NCBI GenBank assembly: GCA_032716605.1 | Contig: CM064505.1 | Location: 50,416,211-50,480,210, forward strand | From: Paralithodes platypus | Taxonomy: Eukaryota; Arthropoda; Malacostraca; Decapoda; Lithodidae | Direction: 5' to 3' | Length of the DNA stretch: 64,000 bases | Part shown: in pieces, positions 59,870-64,000 of the stretch | Layout: every line of letters begins with the position of its first letter | Numbering within the stretch: the first letter of the stretch is position 1 | The notes under the pieces: model-generated | Told to the model about the DNA's origin: nothing | Seen by the model: only the letters and a program-made list of their open reading frames with translations | The model's database searches: none | Program-made: the position numbers and the translations under genes

Positions 59870-62231
59870 GTCACTTCAATGTGACAACGTCCCACTTTGG
59901 GATAGATTGCTGTCAGAACACCCTCCCCCTAAACGTTCCTCTAGAGTCACGAGTGTTAAGCCGACGGAGACTAGTCAGGGTTCTGTATCGTCTGCGACTA
60001 CAACTAAACGCCCGAGAGAGCCTACACCCCCGGCATCCGCCTCCTCGTCGCAGGCGAGATCTAGGTCAAGGTCACCTCTCAGACAACAGTCTTCTAGTCG
60101 GGCCTCTTCGCCGGAGAGTAAGAAGAGTAAGACGGAAGATTCCACCAGTGGTCACGGCGGAGATTCTTCCAGATCTAAGACTAGTTTGCGGTCACACCGC
60201 AGCCATAAATCCTCAAAAAAGGATTCACATCGGAAGTCCTCTCGACATTCCCCTAAGTCTAGTGCATCTCATCGTACCTCTACACCTGACAAAGTTTGTG
60301 TTAGGGCCTCTGAGTCCAGTGCAGCACCTGTCCCTAAAGAGGAGTTGCCAATTAATATTTTAACCCTGGAAATGGAAAGTTCAGGAGGGTCAATAATTGA
60401 GAATGTTTCAGACTCTCAAGAGAGCGTAGGCCAGGGCCTTGGTGTTTGGCGGTTTGCCCAACCACGGTCTGACCACCCACGTCCGACTCATACGAGTCAC
60501 ACAGTAGCCGATGTCCACAGGGACGCGGCGACCCCATCCTCTATCCCAGACTTATCTTGGAAACAAGGTACCCCTGCCTCGGCGGGGTCTTCTCAGGAGG
60601 ATCGGGAGGAAAAAGACGAAGTTTCAATAATTTCGGATATGGAAGGACAAGGGTCAGGCTCAGGCTTGGACGCCGCAAGAGATAATAATGATTCTCCTAT
60701 AAGTTCTTCATCTAACCAGTTTGTTACAGCACAAGAAATTGATGGGTTGCTTACTCATGCTTTATCTAAATTTTTTGGTCAGCAACAAGAAAACCCCACA
60801 ATGGAATTGGGGGCTCCCTCGACAAGCTCTACGGTACGGCCTCTGATGACGTCAATTGATTTATCTAAGATTCCTAACCCTCCTACTCTGTCACCTGCAA
60901 GGAGCACTAAGCCTGCCACGGCGGCATTGACAACTTCAAATGTCAGGGTCATAACGGATGTTAATCCACCCCCTCTAGACAAAGCACCTCTTAGAAAGGT
61001 AGCTATGCCCCTCCTTTATGGGCCAGACGAGTCATGGGTTCTTTTGAACCCCTCTAAACCAGAGCTTGCCCAACCTACCTTGTCAGGGGAACTCCCGGTA
61101 CCGCGTGAGTGGTTTATCCAGGGCAACAAGTCAAAGAAATTAAGGGCCATGGATGCCTTAGGTAATGTTCTGGACGTAAACATTAAGGCTATACCTAGTT
61201 ATTATCACCAGGATTATTTTGTGTATGCTTCTAAGCCTGCTTTACCCCCTGCCTCAGCTTTAAAACTATTTTCAGACTGGTCTAAGCTGGATGGGTTTAA
61301 TGATATTAAGACTCTGTCAGCTCTTACTCCTGAACTAGATTTACGGACCGTCACAGACGACGCAGCTAATCCAGTTTTGAAGGTGGGACAGTTGGGTCCA
61401 GGACCTTGGGTGGATTGGGAGGTAGAGGCTCAAAACTTTGCAACCACTTTCACTTCTAAATCTTCCCACCAGATCCCTCAGGACTCACATTCATGGTTTT
61501 CCATGCCGGTGGGTTCTGCCGGCGGAGTCCCGGCGGCTTTGTTTGCATTCCTAGCTGCCCCTAAGATTAATCTTTGTGAACTGAAGGACCCGTTCACTAC
61601 CCCTACCCCTACTCACCTAGACAGAGAATTTAGGCTACGAGGAAAAGCTTTTCGCCTGTTTTCACAGTACATAGTATCTCAGCAGGTGGCTAAGTCTTTA
61701 CTACGATCTACTCAGGCAATCGCAGACGCGGATGCTCGAAGATCGGTTGAGTTATCCCGGCGACTGATTCTTCAGTCGTCAATCCAATCCTTAGGTGACA
61801 TACGCACCGCCTTGCTTGAGGCGGTGCGAGCACGACAAGATCTTAGGATGTCGTTAGTTCGCAAGCTACCTGAGCGCATTGCTAACCAGGTGGTGATGTC
61901 ACCAGTACTTACCCCTTCTTTAATGTCCCCTGAAGTATGGCGAACGGTGTTCAATATGGCACAGGCCGTTAAGCACAGTCCCACCCCTTCTAAGAAACCT
62001 GCATTTAACTTCCCCAAACCCAGGCCTACTACTAAAGCCCAGCCAGGGGGATCTAAACCATTTCTTCCGCCTAAGTCCTCCCACTCCCCCCAGGGTCAGT
62101 ACAGGCATAGACAGAATAGGTTTTCAGGTCAGAGAGGACGCGGCCAAAATAAACCAGGTCAGGGCCAGTCTTCGACCAACACCAGCCAGCCGGCGAAGCG
62201 GCCAGCACCAACCCCACCATCAAAAAACTAA
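59802..62231 (+). CDS. DIRS-like ORF1 (gag-like), 809 aa
   Basis: A long uninterrupted frame. Residues about 45-175 are Ser/Arg/Lys-rich (SQARSRSRSPLRQQSSSRASSPESKKSK), resembling an RS domain. An acidic segment follows. From about 390 it is better structured: ESWVLLNPSKPELAQPTLSGELPVPREWFIQ and GPWVDWEVEAQNFATTFTSK, then helical DREFRLRGKAFRLFSQYIVSQQVAKSLLR. The C-terminus is Gly/Arg/Gln-rich (RHRQNRFSGQRGRGQNK), as in nucleic-acid-binding gag proteins. It overlaps ORF2 by 79 bases. Function is inferred from position and composition. Confidence 0.75.
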   Translation: MITVALREVRQQMSAYTTIVAHKSLQCDNVPLWDRLLSEHPPPKRSSRVTSVKPTETSQGSVSSATTTKRPREPTPPASASSSQARSRSRSPLRQQSSSRASSPESKKSKTEDSTSGHGGDSSRSKTSLRSHRSHKSSKKDSHRKSSRHSPKSSASHRTSTPDKVCVRASESSAAPVPKEELPINILTLEMESSGGSIIENVSDSQESVGQGLGVWRFAQPRSDHPRPTHTSHTVADVHRDAATPSSIPDLSWKQGTPASAGSSQEDREEKDEVSIISDMEGQGSGSGLDAARDNNDSPISSSSNQFVTAQEIDGLLTHALSKFFGQQQENPTMELGAPSTSSTVRPLMTSIDLSKIPNPPTLSPARSTKPATAALTTSNVRVITDVNPPPLDKAPLRKVAMPLLYGPDESWVLLNPSKPELAQPTLSGELPVPREWFIQGNKSKKLRAMDALGNVLDVNIKAIPSYYHQDYFVYASKPALPPASALKLFSDWSKLDGFNDIKTLSALTPELDLRTVTDDAANPVLKVGQLGPGPWVDWEVEAQNFATTFTSKSSHQIPQDSHSWFSMPVGSAGGVPAALFAFLAAPKINLCELKDPFTTPTPTHLDREFRLRGKAFRLFSQYIVSQQVAKSLLRSTQAIADADARRSVELSRRLILQSSIQSLGDIRTALLEAVRARQDLRMSLVRKLPERIANQVVMSPVLTPSLMSPEVWRTVFNMAQAVKHSPTPSKKPAFNFPKPRPTTKAQPGGSKPFLPPKSSHSPQGQYRHRQNRFSGQRGRGQNKPGQGQSSTNTSQPAKRPAPTPPSKN

Positions 62232-64000
62232 AGTCTCTCTCACTCCCGGCGCCTACCTTAAGGCCGGAGGAACCGAGGGTAGTACAGCCGGCGAACCCTT
62301 GTCTGCTAACTGGGTCGTTCCGAACGTGTCACCAAGCATGGCCGTTAAACACTTGGGCACGGATGGTGGCACGCAAAGGCATCACTTGGCAGTGGCTCCG
62401 GCGACCTCGATTACGTCAGCCGACAACGGCGAATTTTGTTTCTTTAGAGGTGGAGTCACTAGCCCAGGAAATGATTGCCAAGAATGTCATCATCCCGGTC
62501 CCCCCAAATTACCCTGTATTCACGTCCAAACTATTTTTGGTTCCCAAAAGGGACAGTGTTCAGATGAGGCCGGTCGTAGACCTGTCTTATCTGAATCTTC
62601 ACATTCACAACGAATCTTTCAGAATGTTAACAGTACACCAAATCAGGCTAACACTTCCGCCGGGAGGTTGGATGTGTTCACTAGACCTGACAGACGCCTA
62701 TTGGCACGTATCGGTCAACAAAAGATTTCAAAGGTTTTTGGCCTTACGGATCAGGCACCAAAATTTTGTTTTTCAGAGGATGCCGTTCGGTTTGAACCTA
62801 GCACCTCGATTATTCACAAAACTAGTCCGGCAAGCCCTGATGCCATTGTTAAAACAAGGGATCAGAGTGTTGTGGTATCTGGACGACTGGCTGGTGGTGG
62901 CAGAGACACAACAATTATGCATAAAACATGTCAATATCATTTTGAATCATGTCAAACCTCTAGGCTTCAAGGTAAATCTGGTAAAGTCAAACCTTGTTCC
63001 CTCACGAGTAATTCAGTGGATAGGGCTGGTCTGGGACACCGCCGCTCTCACTCTGAGTCAGAGTGTGGACAATCGCAACAGGTTTCGCAGGAAACTGTTC
63101 AGGTTTCTTCACAGTCTGACTACGACACGGAGGGTCTGGGAGTCTCTGGTCGGCTCTCTCAACTGGATTCAACTAACTGTCAAGTTGGGCCGGTTGAAAG
63201 TAAAACGATTAATATTGGAAGGCAACAAATATTTCCCGCTCTTACCGGCGGGAAAATTATGGCCCATCCCGAAATTAATCCACACCTTGCTAGCGGTCTG
63301 GGCGAAGAGGGAAACATTGCACTCAATAATGTCATGGACCTCTCCTCCACCAATGGTATGGGTAGACACGGATGCGTCAGGCACAATAGGTTGGGGATTT
63401 CAGTCAAATCAGGGGCACCAGGGTCAGGGGCTTTGGTCCCACTTAGAAATCTCGCACATCAATGTCAAAGAATTACTAGTCCCCTTATATTTCCTTCAGG
63501 CTCACGGCCCGGCGTTACGGGACAAGTCGGTGGCCTTCAGAATGGACAATCTGAATGCAGTCCACTGTATTCAGAAACAAGGGTCAACGAGGTCAAGGAA
63601 GTTGCTAAACGTGTCAGAAGTGATTTTTGCTCTAGCCAACAGTCTAGATATTTATCTGCACGCTTCTTATCTCCCAGGCGTAGCGAACGTCTGGGCAGAC
63701 GCTCTATCCCGGCGACAGAGCACGACAGTAGAATGGGAGCTCAAGCAACCCATTTTCAACCTAATGATTGCAGAGCTCTCCCATCCACAAGTGGATCTTT
63801 TTGCGTCCGAGGAGACTCACAAACTCCATCTATACCTCACCCGCCGGGCGAAAACGCCGGCAGGGGGGCCAGACGCCCTAGTGACAGACTGGAACAGATG
63901 GAGCTCCATCTATCTGTTTCCGCCGCCAGATGCGTCACTAATGTGCCACGTAGTGAACAAACTACGAGATTATCGAGGCTTAGTCTCGCTAATCGCGCCA
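62153..64000 (+). CDS. DIRS-like ORF2: reverse transcriptase and RNase H (partial)
   Basis: The frame is open from 62153 to the window end in the -1 phase relative to ORF1. The first in-frame ATG is at 62363, so it may be expressed by frameshifting or internal initiation. RT landmarks: MRPVVDLSYLNLHI, CSLDLTDAYWHVSV (catalytic Asp), FQRMPFGLNLAPRLFTK and LWYLDDWLVV (catalytic YLDD). Then come the DIRS-type RNase H signals VDTDASGTIGWGF, HINVKELLVPLYF, RMDNLNAV and YLPGVANVWADALSR. FGLNLAPR and YLDDWL distinguish DIRS from Gypsy or BEL RTs. Sequence after RNase H leads toward the expected methyltransferase/recombinase part. Confidence 0.88.

Larger units (their letters stand above)
57700..64000 (+). 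mobile_element. DIRS-like (tyrosine recombinase class) retrotransposon, runs off the window
   Basis: ORF1 (59802-62231) and an overlapping ORF2 with DIRS-type RT and RNase H (62153 to beyond 64000) are preceded by about 2 kb of non-coding sequence with direct repeats and recurring CCGGCGGGT motifs. DIRS elements normally also carry a tyrosine recombinase and often a methyltransferase, which would lie beyond 64000. The left boundary is a guess; the terminal repeat was not identified. The open frames suggest a young copy. Confidence 0.8.

Overview
This window is eukaryotic and looks like a repeat-rich arthropod genome, most likely a decapod crustacean. The reasons are spliced transposon genes, five consecutive arthropod-type telomere units (CCTAA) at 53968, a DIRS-type retrotransposon (a class known to be common in decapods), tRNA-derived SINEs, and at least a dozen other transposon families packed inside one another. 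I found no convincing host gene, rRNA, functional tRNA or CRISPR array. Species-level identity is inference.

Layout. 64-696 is a two-unit tandem repeat, each unit carrying a hairpin MITE. A degraded non-LTR retrotransposon (LINE-A) occupies about 712-990 and resumes at about 38816-39900. It is split by a PIF/Harbinger DNA transposon of about 38 kb (about 995-38815). Harbinger carries its two expected genes, convergently arranged: a DDE transposase on + (exons 1816-2791 and 11423-11765) and a MADF/Myb-like DNA-binding protein on - (exons 37427-38018, 13969-14159, 13381-13538, 12453-12998). One intron of each gene has been filled by an LTR retrotransposon. Gypsy-1 (2989-11386, - strand, 4-bp TSD) sits in the transposase intron. 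Gypsy-2 (14438-37391, + strand, 5-bp TSD) sits in the MADF intron.

Gypsy-2 is itself heavily invaded. Its left LTR holds a 953-bp TRIM (14747-15699) and an RTE-like LINE (15898-18260). Its gag holds a LINE (21231-22834), its protease holds another LINE (23920-26153), and its spacer holds a 1.87-kb TIR element, B (27096-28967). Subtracting the TRIM, the LINE, their TSDs and one extra 95-bp tandem unit makes the left LTR equal in length to the right one, which supports this reading.

From 39971 to 53786 lies a second, reversed copy of element B that has received two insertions. The first is the most interesting object in the window: a 5.59-kb element (40867-46453) with about 125-135 bp imperfect terminal inverted repeats and a 5-bp TSD. 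Its only gene is a long - strand ORF of about 1545 residues with two CxxC...HxxxC modules, a central region of unknown fold, a FEN1/XPG/asteroid-like PIN nuclease module and a Cys-rich tail. The second is a BEL/Pao retrotransposon (46596 to about 53450), broken by a LINE, two stops and a deletion that removed its 3' half together with about 500 bp of element B.

53787-57660 is a patchwork: a minisatellite, the telomere-like tract, an 8-bp-TSD MITE (54079-54316), an LTR with SINE insertions (54719-56845) and an orphan integrase C-terminus. From about 57.7 kb to the window end lies a DIRS-like retrotransposon with ORF1 (59802-62231) and an overlapping -1-frame RT/RNase H ORF2 (62153 to beyond 64000). 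These two, together with the PIN-element ORF, are the longest uninterrupted reading frames here.
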